From Alistipes sp. (lineage in GTDB: Bacteria; Bacteroidota; Bacteroidia; Bacteroidales; Rikenellaceae): 23,928 nt of DNA. Of the stretch, positions 15,948 through 22,017 are shown piece by piece. Within the stretch, counting starts at the first letter, position 1. Each line of letters starts with the position of its first letter. The stretch covers positions 1-23,928 of the forward strand of contig JAGCLX010000014.1 of NCBI GenBank assembly GCA_017646785.1, in the 5' to 3' direction. The translations under genes were made by a program, and so were the position numbers. The notes under the pieces are model-generated. The model did no database searches, was not told the origin of the DNA, and saw only the letters and a list, made by a program, of their open reading frames with translations.

Positions 15948-16451
15948 CTACTCGAAACGGCTGTTGTGTAGGTATGTCTGCAACTGGTAGGCTATGCGTG
16001 CTACGCTGCGTCGCAGACCCTTAATCTCGATGCCCCCATCTATGCTACGCACCTCTATCCTATCCTCAAACATGAGCATCAGACGGCGTAAAATGGTGTC
16101 AGCACCATATATTTTGATGTCGCCGCGCTCCTCGATAAGCTTAAAACCGTAGAGACGCATAGCATTGTCGATGCGTGCACCATCACGCTCATAGCTACAC
16201 TCCTCTATGCGGCTGGTCATAAAGCCAAAGCGGGGATAGAGTGCCGATAGAACGATGATAGCCACAACAAGCATCTTGCCACGGTTCTCGGCGAAGCGTA
16301 ACTGTAGAAGCTCGGTGAGGCTCAGCCCCTCGATGGTTGGGTCGGGGGCAAACGTAAGCATGAGCCACTCCAAACCTACATATAGAACGCATAGTAGAAG
16401 CAGATATTTCACTGCTCGGATAAAGTATCTCGTTGTCATAAAAAGTCTCAT
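15948..16451 (-). CDS. Small two-TM membrane protein of unknown function
   Basis: A protein of 167 residues that I cannot assign. Hydrophobic segments lie at about residues 12-33 (IRAVKYLLLLCVLYVGLEWLML) and 60-76 (MLVVAIIVLSALYPRFGF). They are followed by a soluble, presumably cytoplasmic, region of about 90 residues with alternating charged strands (DRIEVRSIDGGIEIKGLRR). The start ATG overlaps the last base of the ispH stop (TAATG), a classic coupling arrangement. A second in-frame ATG four codons later is possible. It lies between ispH and the S41 protease gene. Confidence 0.75.
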   Translation of the reverse strand: MRLFMTTRYFIRAVKYLLLLCVLYVGLEWLMLTFAPDPTIEGLSLTELLQLRFAENRGKMLVVAIIVLSALYPRFGFMTSRIEECSYERDGARIDNAMRLYGFKLIEERGDIKIYGADTILRRLMLMFEDRIEVRSIDGGIEIKGLRRSVARIAYQLQTYLHNSRFE

Positions 16452-17311
16452 TATAGGGTAATACTCTTAACGGCGTCAGCCACCTGCTCCATGAGCCAGC
16501 GTGGGGTAGATGTAGCGCCGCAGATGCCCACGCTCTCGACACCATCGAACCACTCCTTCTCGAGCTCCGAGCCCTCCTCAATGTTGTAGCACTTCGGATT
16601 GGCGTTGCGGCATACCTCGTAGAGTACGCGACCATTCGATGACTTACGACCACACACGAAGACAACCACGTCAACGCTGCGTGAGAACTCCGCAAGTAGT
16701 GCCTCGCGACCAGCCACGCGGCGACAGATGGTGTCATCAATAGTGACAGCGACATCGCCAGCGCGTTGTTTGATATCCTCGGCAAGGGTGTTGAATAGAC
16801 CTATGCTCTGTGTCGTCTGCGATAGGAAGTATATGGGTCGGCTATAGTCTATAAGGTTGAGGTCTGCCTCGCCCTCTATTACCACAACGTCGTCATCCGC
16901 CTGACCCGTAAGTCCAATGACCTCGGCGTGGCCACGCTTGCCAAGTAGTACCACGCTGCCACCCACCTCCTGCATCTTGTCATAGGCCTCGCGTAGGCGA
17001 CGCTGAAGACGTGCAACAACGGGGCATGTGGCGTCGATAATGGTTATGCCTAGCTCCTTAGCCTTCTGGTATGTGCGTGGTGGCTCTCCGTGTGCGCGGA
17101 TGAGTAGGGTGCGGCCCCCAAGGTTTGCCATATCGTCATGCGATACGGTGTGAAGGCCGAGCTGCTCGAGGCGCTGCACCTCCACGCGGTTGTGTACAAT
17201 GTCACCCAACGAGTAGACATCACCCACTCTTTGTAGTGCGCTCTCCGCCTCGCCAATAGCCCTGACAACGCCGAAGCAGAAACCCGAGTTGTCGTCGATA
17301 ATAACCCTCAT
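16451..17311 (-). CDS. ispH: 4-hydroxy-3-methylbut-2-enyl diphosphate reductase
   Basis: Last enzyme of the MEP isoprenoid pathway; it reduces HMBPP to IPP and DMAPP with an iron-sulfur cluster. At 286 residues it is slightly short of typical. The three cluster Cys are present: Cys12 (SGFCFGV), Cys96 (DATCPVV) and Cys196 (DTICRR). The substrate-binding His40 (VHN), His74 and Glu76 (HGE) and the SQTTQS motif at 164-169 are also present. A C-terminal GATSTP motif matches the diphosphate-binding region. It starts 11 bases after cmk and overlaps the next gene by one base. Active enzyme expected. Confidence 0.97.
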   Translation of the reverse strand: MRVIIDDNSGFCFGVVRAIGEAESALQRVGDVYSLGDIVHNRVEVQRLEQLGLHTVSHDDMANLGGRTLLIRAHGEPPRTYQKAKELGITIIDATCPVVARLQRRLREAYDKMQEVGGSVVLLGKRGHAEVIGLTGQADDDVVVIEGEADLNLIDYSRPIYFLSQTTQSIGLFNTLAEDIKQRAGDVAVTIDDTICRRVAGREALLAEFSRSVDVVVFVCGRKSSNGRVLYEVCRNANPKCYNIEEGSELEKEWFDGVESVGICGATSTPRWLMEQVADAVKSITL

Positions 17312-17322
17312 AGTGCCCTATA

Positions 17323-18021
17323 CTAAAGTGATGTCACGCGCTTAAACTCTCTGTCAAACCACATCATCTGCTCCTCGACAGTCATTGTTGAGTTGTCCAA
17401 GACGATGGCGTCGTCGGCCTTGCGGAGTGGAGATATGGCGCGTGTCATGTCAGCCTTGTCGCGCGATACAACATTCTCGTATATCTCTTCCAGTGTGACG
17501 CTATCGCCCTTGGCGGTGAGCTCCTTATAACGGCGCTCGGCACGCACCATGGGGTCTGCCGTCATGTATATCTTAAGTTCCGCCTCGGGGAATACCACAG
17601 TGCCGATGTCGCGACCATCCATCACCACGCCACGCTTGCGACCCATCTCCTGCTGCATGGCCACGAGCTTCTGGCGTACAGCGCCGATAGAGCTTACGGC
17701 ACTCACGCAGTTGCTAACCTCGATGGTGCGTATCTTGTTCTCCACCAAGTCGCCGTTGACATAGATGTCACTGGCGCCGCGCGCAGGGTTAAATCTGAAG
17801 TCGATGTTGATTTCATCGAGCATATCTGTGATAAGCTCCTCGTTGGCAATGCCCGAGGGTATTGCCCCATGCTCCAGTGCGTAGAGGGTCACGGCGCGAT
17901 ACATAGCGCCAGTGTCGATGAATATGTAGCCGAGGCGTGCTGCGATAGCCTTGGCGAATGTGCTCTTGCCACACGACGAGTGTCCGTCGATGGCAATGAT
18001 TATCTTTTGGTTCTTGCTCAT
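17323..18021 (-). CDS. cmk: Cytidylate kinase
   Basis: Phosphorylates CMP and dCMP using ATP in pyrimidine nucleotide supply. Its 232 residues are normal. The P-loop GHSSCGKST lies at residues 13-21. The nucleotide monophosphate site motifs IDTGAMYRAVTLYA and DGRDIGTVVFP follow, then the lid region with RRYKEL and SRDKADMTRAISPLRKADDA. All key motifs are intact. It starts five bases after the LysE-like gene and precedes ispH by 11 bases, so it is cotranscribed. Confidence 0.97.
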   Translation of the reverse strand: MSKNQKIIIAIDGHSSCGKSTFAKAIAARLGYIFIDTGAMYRAVTLYALEHGAIPSGIANEELITDMLDEINIDFRFNPARGASDIYVNGDLVENKIRTIEVSNCVSAVSSIGAVRQKLVAMQQEMGRKRGVVMDGRDIGTVVFPEAELKIYMTADPMVRAERRYKELTAKGDSVTLEEIYENVVSRDKADMTRAISPLRKADDAIVLDNSTMTVEEQMMWFDREFKRVTSL

Positions 18022-18026
18022 AGTCG

Positions 18027-18866
18027 TTATATGTTGATGACGACGGATAGGAGAGTGTATGCTCCCAGCGCCGAGATGATGATGCCGGCGATGCGGTTAA
18101 TCGTGATGAGGTGTCGTGGTCGGAAGTTGCGACGGAAGAGGTTGATGAGCGAGGTGAGGCTTACCCACCATATCATGGCGCCGAGCATAAATCCTCCCAG
18201 GATGAGTATGTTACGCACCATGCGTGGTAGCTCTATGCTTGACGATGCCTCCTCTATAGCCTTTGCTGCGCGCTCAGCCGCTGCAGCCTTCTTTTCGTTG
18301 TACTTCGCTTCGATGTCGTGGTAGTCGGTGATTATATCCTCCTCCTCGTGGCTAAGCAGCTCCGTATCTGCACTCACTGTGACAACCTCGGTGGGGTGTG
18401 GGGGTGCAGGCTCGGAGCTTGATAGCTCGATGTTAAACATGGTGAAGAATGCCAAGATGTAGGGGATGATTATGGCGAAGTTTGCCAGTGTGAATCCGAA
18501 CATAGAGGCGAAGTCCTGCCACAGTTCATTCTTGCTTGTACGGTTTTTGCGGACCTGAGGCACGGGGTTTTTGAAGAAGATGAATATGCCAACCACGATG
18601 ACAAATATGCCTCCGCATATCATGATGACGGTGTTGTAGCGGTCGATGTACTCCTTGAGTAGAGAGTAGAGCGTGAATGCCAGGATGGCCATCAGCGTGT
18701 CGGCGCTCGCAACACCCAGGCCTGAGAAGATGCCCGAGATGTAGCCGCGGCTCAAGGTGCGCTGTATGCACAGCACAGCCACTGGACCAACGGTTACTGA
18801 TGAAGCCAAGCCTACGCAGAGGCCTCCGATAATTATTTTGATTATATCAACAATGTCAATAAACAT
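18027..18866 (-). CDS. LysE-family exporter-like membrane protein with charged insert
   Basis: A probable inner-membrane exporter of amino acids or similar small molecules; substrate unknown. I chose the ATG at 18866 (MFIDIVDIIK, 279 residues) over a TTG five codons upstream. The N-terminal segment has the LysE-type GLASSVTVGPVAVLCIQR motif with the conserved Pro. Six hydrophobic segments are visible, ending INRIAGIIISALGAYTLL. Between segments four and five lies an unusual charged region of about 65 residues, rich in Glu, Lys and Ala, that makes the protein longer than the usual 200-210 residues. It is first in the minus-strand run and is preceded by Bacteroidota -7 boxes. Confidence 0.85.
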   Translation of the reverse strand: MFIDIVDIIKIIIGGLCVGLASSVTVGPVAVLCIQRTLSRGYISGIFSGLGVASADTLMAILAFTLYSLLKEYIDRYNTVIMICGGIFVIVVGIFIFFKNPVPQVRKNRTSKNELWQDFASMFGFTLANFAIIIPYILAFFTMFNIELSSSEPAPPHPTEVVTVSADTELLSHEEEDIITDYHDIEAKYNEKKAAAAERAAKAIEEASSSIELPRMVRNILILGGFMLGAMIWWVSLTSLINLFRRNFRPRHLITINRIAGIIISALGAYTLLSVVINI

Positions 18867-18927
18867 AGCTCTCTCTTGCAATACCCGTCATCAAAAGCTC
18901 CATTTGCGACAGGTCAATAATACGCCA

Positions 18928-18954
18928 CAAAGATACAACTTTTTACCAAATATA
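18928..18954 (-). promoter_or_regulatory. -7 boxes upstream of the minus-strand run
   Basis: On the minus strand TATCTTTG (18935-18928) matches TAnnTTTG, and TATATTTG (18954-18947) is a second match. Neither has a TTTG at ideal spacing. They lie 60-90 bases before the LysE-like start and are the best candidates for the promoter of the lysE-to-DUF4271 run. Confidence 0.55.
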
Positions 18955-19040
18955 TCTTCGTGCCATGTCATAAAATTAAGCAAATTTACCACCAAAATGT
19001 AGCCTCCTTTGTACTATAAAACGCAAAGCTGCATATCAAA

Positions 19041-19071
19041 TTTGTGGATTGCTGAAATTTTTGTATCTTTA
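19041..19071 (+). promoter_or_regulatory. Promoter of the DUF3467 gene
   Basis: TTTG at 19041-19044, a 19-bp spacer, then TATCTTTA at 19064-19071, one base off the TAnnTTTG consensus. It predicts a leader of about 30 nt. It is divergent from the lysE-side promoter. Confidence 0.65.
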
Positions 19072-19105
19072 CGGGCAGTAAAACATCTATTAAACATACA
19101 AAACT

Positions 19106-19408
19106 ATGAACGAGAACAACAAGCACGGTATTGAAATACAGCTCGATGAGCAGGTAGCTCAGGGTAACTACTGTAACCTCGCAATCATTGCACACTCATC
19201 ATCTGAGTTTGTGCTCGACTTTGCAACTATGCTCCCAGGTCTTCCCAAGGCTCGCGTTAAGAGCCGCGTGGTGCTCACCCCTGAGCATGCCAAGCGCCTG
19301 CTGCTATCACTCCAGGAGAATATCACTCGCTACGAGAGTAACGTGGGTAAAATAAACATCCCCACTAAGCATATTGTCGACCCCTTCGGCCATAAGGGCA
19401 ACGCTTAA
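19106..19408 (+). CDS. DUF3467 family protein
   Basis: A small cytoplasmic protein of 100 residues, function unknown. It matches DUF3467, with the core YCNLAIIAHSSSEFVLDFA followed by MLPGLPKARVKSRVVLTPEHAKRLL and a short Lys/Asn-containing tail. There is no signal or transmembrane segment. The start ATG follows an A-rich leader (ACATACAAAACT) typical of this genome. It is monocistronic, with its own promoter and a large hairpin structure that begins at its stop codon. Confidence 0.88.
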   Translation: MNENNKHGIEIQLDEQVAQGNYCNLAIIAHSSSEFVLDFATMLPGLPKARVKSRVVLTPEHAKRLLLSLQENITRYESNVGKINIPTKHIVDPFGHKGNA

Positions 19409-19533
19409 TTTGTTGTGATAAGGGGTTATTCTCGACCTCTCAATCAATAGCCAGAATGGGAAATACGTCAAGTATGTCCCATCCTGGCTATTTTCATGTC
19501 GAGGCCAAGCCTAACCACTTCTGACAACAAATT
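19407..19533 (+). repeat. 127-nt nested imperfect inverted repeat after the DUF3467 gene
   Basis: The outer ends AATTTGTTGT (19407-19416) and ACAACAAATT (19524-19533) are perfect inverted repeats. Inside them, GGTTA pairs with TAACC and CTCGAC (19431-19436) with GTCGAG (19498-19503). A central stem pairs AATAGCCAG and ATGGGA (19446-19461) with TCCCAT and CTGGCTATT (19477-19492), and ATAC/GTAT closes the top. The central stem followed by TTTTC could terminate the DUF3467 transcript. The whole could alternatively be a MITE-like insertion; no clear target duplication is seen. Confidence 0.8.
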
Positions 19534-19562
19534 GGTTGGGGTTATAAGACGGTAAAGGGATA

Positions 19563-19648
19563 AAAAGAGAGAAGGGACAGAAGTGAAGTCACTGTCAACC
19601 AAGTCCGCGAGGTCGCTTATGTCTCTTATAGTCCCTTACGTCTCTTTT
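19563..19648. repeat. Second inverted repeat with short tandem units
   Basis: AAAAGAGA and AAGGGAC (19563-19578) pair with GTCCCTT and TCTCTTTT (19631-19648), 15 bp broken by a small internal loop. AGTGA/TCACT (19581-19592) sits inside. The right arm is built of 9-10-bp units, GTCGCTTAT, GTCTCTTATA, GTCCCTTAC and GTCTCTTTT, from 19612 to 19648. No protein gene is credible here. Confidence 0.7.
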
Positions 19649-19694
19649 GTCCTTGCCCTCAACAGCCCTGCTATCATTACCCCTATCATGATAA

Positions 19695-19842
19695 CGAAAA
19701 AGGGACTGCCCATCGGACAGTCCCTTATGCTCCGAGGAGCAACACCCAATAAAAAACTAAAAAGATTTAATACATATCTAAACATGTGGCGCACAGTGCT
19801 GTAGCCGTGCCATCAAACTCATCAAATATGAGCGATTTTCCA
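19695..19842 (-). ncRNA. Candidate small RNA, about 147 nt
   Basis: A minus-strand unit is bounded by a promoter-like pair (ATTG, 20 bp, CATCTTTG) and a strong terminator. Within it are three short hairpins: CTCAT/ATGAG, a GGCAC/GTGCGCC stem, and TGCTCC/GGAGCA. No open reading frame of note is on this strand. I cannot match it to a known RNA family. It could be a trans-acting regulator, or a remnant leader whose gene is lost. Existence of a transcript is inference. Confidence 0.45.
19696..19726 (-). terminator. Minus-strand rho-independent terminator in the intergenic region
   Basis: AAGGGACTG (19700-19708) pairs with CAGTCCCTT (19718-19726). Read on the minus strand, the stem ends in a run of five or more T. 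Read on the plus strand, the stem is followed by ATGCTCC, so it functions only for minus-strand transcription. Confidence 0.75.
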
Positions 19843-19847
19843 CACTG

Positions 19848-19879
19848 CAAAGATGGTGCATTATATCAAAACCGGCAAT
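19848..19879 (-). promoter_or_regulatory. Candidate promoter of the small RNA
   Basis: On the minus strand ATTG (19879-19876) lies 20 bp from CATCTTTG (19855-19848). The second element differs from TAnnTTTG only in its first base. It is divergent from the di-iron gene promoter. Confidence 0.45.
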
Positions 19880-19892
19880 CACAAAAAATAGG

Positions 19893-19906
19893 TATTTTGT
19901 AAAATA
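19893..19906. promoter_or_regulatory. Palindrome between divergent promoters, possible operator
   Basis: TATTTTGTAAAATA has perfect 6-bp arms, TATTTT and AAAATA, around GT. It lies 21 bases upstream of the -33 element of the di-iron gene promoter and just behind the candidate small-RNA promoter, a place where an activator or shared repressor could bind. Confidence 0.4.
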
Positions 19907-19927
19907 GATATCCCCGATTATTGCTAT

Positions 19928-19958
19928 TTTGCCAATCCAAAAATTATCGCTATATTTG
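19928..19958 (+). promoter_or_regulatory. Promoter of the di-iron protein run
   Basis: TTTG at 19928-19931, a 19-bp spacer, then TATATTTG at 19951-19958: a full match to the Bacteroidota consensus. The leader to the ATG at 20009 is about 45 nt. Confidence 0.8.
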
Positions 19959-20008
19959 CGTTAACTATGACTGCGTGCCAGCGCGGCAAACTAAAACGTT
20001 AATACACA

Positions 20009-20707
20009 ATGACTATAGTAAATAATTCGACAGGGTCGGTGGTGCTATCTCCCGAGATGAAGATATACGAGCTCATAGATGCAGCCCCCGTATTGTTATC
20101 CCTATTTTCAAGACTGAACATACACCTGCCATTTGGTGATATATCCATCGACGAGATGTGCCGTCGTGATGGCTACAACACTCAGCTATTTATTGAACTG
20201 TGTGCTATGCACATAGACATGCGCCACCGCCCAGATGCAAGGATGCTGACCAAGGATATGCTCCCAGAGGTTATTGCCTACTTGCGAGCTTCGCACCGCT
20301 ACTATGCCGAGCGCATGCTGCCTCACACCTCTCGTCACCTCGAGGAGGTGCTGTCGCACTGTGATGAGTTTTCGGCGCGCGTCTTGAGCCGCTTCTATGC
20401 CGACTACACAAGCTACATCATGAGCCACTTCGAGGAGGAGGAGCGCGAGATATTCACGCTCATGGAGCGCGGGGGTGAGTGCGATGCAAACTTTGCACTC
20501 TTCGACATGCCTCATGAGGATATCGACGACCGCTCGAACGACATAGCCTCACTCATCGTAAAGAGCCTGCCCGAGTCGGCACCCACGTCGTTGCGCTGCG
20601 ACATGCTTAAGGATGTCTACGAGTTGCGTGACGACCTGCGCCGCCACAGCAACATAGAGACATTCGTCTTGCGCCCACTTGTAGAGATCTACCTTAACCG
20701 CCAGTAG
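20009..20707 (+). CDS. Hemerythrin-domain (RIC/ScdA-like) di-iron protein
   Basis: A cytoplasmic protein of 232 residues resembling RIC/ScdA/YtfE proteins that repair iron-sulfur clusters after nitric oxide or oxidative damage. The N-terminal part (about 17-75) looks like the ScdA N-terminal domain but lacks its usual Cys-Cys-Gly motif. The hemerythrin-like four-helix part has candidate iron ligands His96, His106, His140 with Glu144 (HFEEEEREIF), His169 (HEDID) and His213 (HSNIETFVLRPL). It heads a run with a LuxR-type regulator two bases downstream. The promoter is strong, with a palindrome upstream. The role in repair is inferred from the family. Confidence 0.82.
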   Translation: MTIVNNSTGSVVLSPEMKIYELIDAAPVLLSLFSRLNIHLPFGDISIDEMCRRDGYNTQLFIELCAMHIDMRHRPDARMLTKDMLPEVIAYLRASHRYYAERMLPHTSRHLEEVLSHCDEFSARVLSRFYADYTSYIMSHFEEEEREIFTLMERGGECDANFALFDMPHEDIDDRSNDIASLIVKSLPESAPTSLRCDMLKDVYELRDDLRRHSNIETFVLRPLVEIYLNRQ

Positions 20708-20709
20708 CC

Positions 20710-21282
20710 ATGAAGAGAGTCTCGATAGCCATAGTTGAGCCTTCGCCCATTGTTATGGAGGGTGTGGCAAAAATAGCAGCTCACAGCCATAATATACGTG
20801 TTGCTGGAGCGGTGGCCTCGCTTGCTGAGTTGCAGTCGCTGATGCGCAATGTGGAGGTAGATGTTGTGGTTGCTGCTGTGGGGTTAGCTAACGATTTAGA
20901 GGGTGTGACAGAGTTGCAGTCGCTCCCCGTGATTGGAATGCAGAGTGCCATTGTTGCGCCCTCAATACTACGTCGTTTTACGTCTGTGGCAACACTCTAC
21001 ACTTCGGAGGAGGAGCTGCACCGAATGATTGTTGAGGCGGCAGATATGCCCGCGGAGCATAACTTTGCGGAGAGCCACGAACTCTCGGAGCGTGAGCGCG
21101 ATGTATTGGTGTTGGTGGCAAAAGGTTTGACAAACAAGGAGATAGCCTCGGAGCTAAACATCTCGCCCCACACCGTAATCTCACACCGCAAGAACATCGT
21201 GCATAAGACAGGTATACGTTCTGTTGCGGGTCTTACGGTGTATGCAGTGCTTAATAAATTCATTGATAGTGAACGACTTTAG
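20710..21282 (+). CDS. LuxR-type regulator with degenerate receiver domain
   Basis: A DNA-binding regulator of 190 residues with response-regulator architecture. The C-terminal helix-turn-helix (about 124-185) has LSERERDVLVLVAKGLTNKE and SPHTVISHRKNI, typical of NarL/FixJ proteins. The receiver-like N-terminal part keeps the fold (KRVSIAIVEPSPIVMEG) but has Glu10-Pro11 where acidic Asp residues are usual, and Ala56 where the phosphorylated Asp should be (VDVVVAAVG). It is therefore probably not phosphorylated. It starts two bases after the di-iron gene stop and probably regulates that gene or its pathway. No partner kinase is adjacent. Confidence 0.88.
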   Translation: MKRVSIAIVEPSPIVMEGVAKIAAHSHNIRVAGAVASLAELQSLMRNVEVDVVVAAVGLANDLEGVTELQSLPVIGMQSAIVAPSILRRFTSVATLYTSEEELHRMIVEAADMPAEHNFAESHELSERERDVLVLVAKGLTNKEIASELNISPHTVISHRKNIVHKTGIRSVAGLTVYAVLNKFIDSERL

Positions 21283-21285
21283 AGT

Positions 21286-22017
21286 ATGAAAACAGAACTT
21301 TGTGCCTATTCAGTTGATGCGTGCCGCATAGCTGCGCGCTTGGGTGTTAACCGCGTGGAGCTGTGTGCATCGCCTGCGGAGGGTGGTGTGACCCCATCTA
21401 TGGCAACCATCGAGCGTGTTGCTAAGATAGAGGGTATAGATGTAAGTGTTATGATACGCCCCCGTGGTGGCGATTTCTTATATTCGGATGATGAGTTTGC
21501 GACCATGCTTAGTGACATAGCATACGCTCGTGAGGCGGGTGCTACGGGTGTTGTTTTTGGTATTCTCACGGCCGATGGCAGGGTGGATGTTGAGCGTACA
21601 CGCCAGCTCGTTGAGGCGAGCCATGGCATGGAGACGACGTTCCACCGCGCTGTAGATATGACAGCAGACTATGAGGCTGCTGTTGAGGCTGTTATAGCGG
21701 CGGGTTGTAACCGTATCCTCACATCGGGAAGTTACGACAAGGCTATTGATGGCATCGAGAACATACGTCGTGCTGTGGAGATTTCGCAGGGACGCATAGA
21801 GATTATGGCAGGTAGTGGTGTGGTAGCTGCAAATGCTGCTCAGCTTGCTGCTACGGGTGTTGACGCCCTACATTTTAGCGCTAAGTGTATGGTCGCAGGA
21901 GCTATGGAGTATCGCAATCCTCGCATATCGATGGGTGGTAGCGACGCGGTGGATGAGTATGCTTTGCGTACGGTGGATGAGAACGAAGTCAAAGAGATAC
22001 TTAAACTTATACGATAA
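21286..22017 (+). CDS. cutC: CutC family protein
   Basis: A cytoplasmic TIM-barrel protein of 243 residues, named for copper homeostasis although its exact role is debated. Family motifs are present: NRVELCASPAEGGVTPS, VMIRPRGGDFLYSDDEF, GATGVVFGIL, TFHRAVDM, ILTSGSYDKAIDG, IMAGSGV and LHFSAKC. Length is normal. It begins three bases after the regulator stop, and its own stop overlaps the next start by one base (TAATG), so it is in the same transcript. Confidence 0.95.
   Translation: MKTELCAYSVDACRIAARLGVNRVELCASPAEGGVTPSMATIERVAKIEGIDVSVMIRPRGGDFLYSDDEFATMLSDIAYAREAGATGVVFGILTADGRVDVERTRQLVEASHGMETTFHRAVDMTADYEAAVEAVIAAGCNRILTSGSYDKAIDGIENIRRAVEISQGRIEIMAGSGVVAANAAQLAATGVDALHFSAKCMVAGAMEYRNPRISMGGSDAVDEYALRTVDENEVKEILKLIR

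Noticed and set aside
19583..19804. 73-residue open reading frame on the plus strand in the intergenic region
   Set aside because: It runs through two inverted repeats and tandem units, has no promoter or plausible leader, no recognisable domain, and composition set by the repeats.
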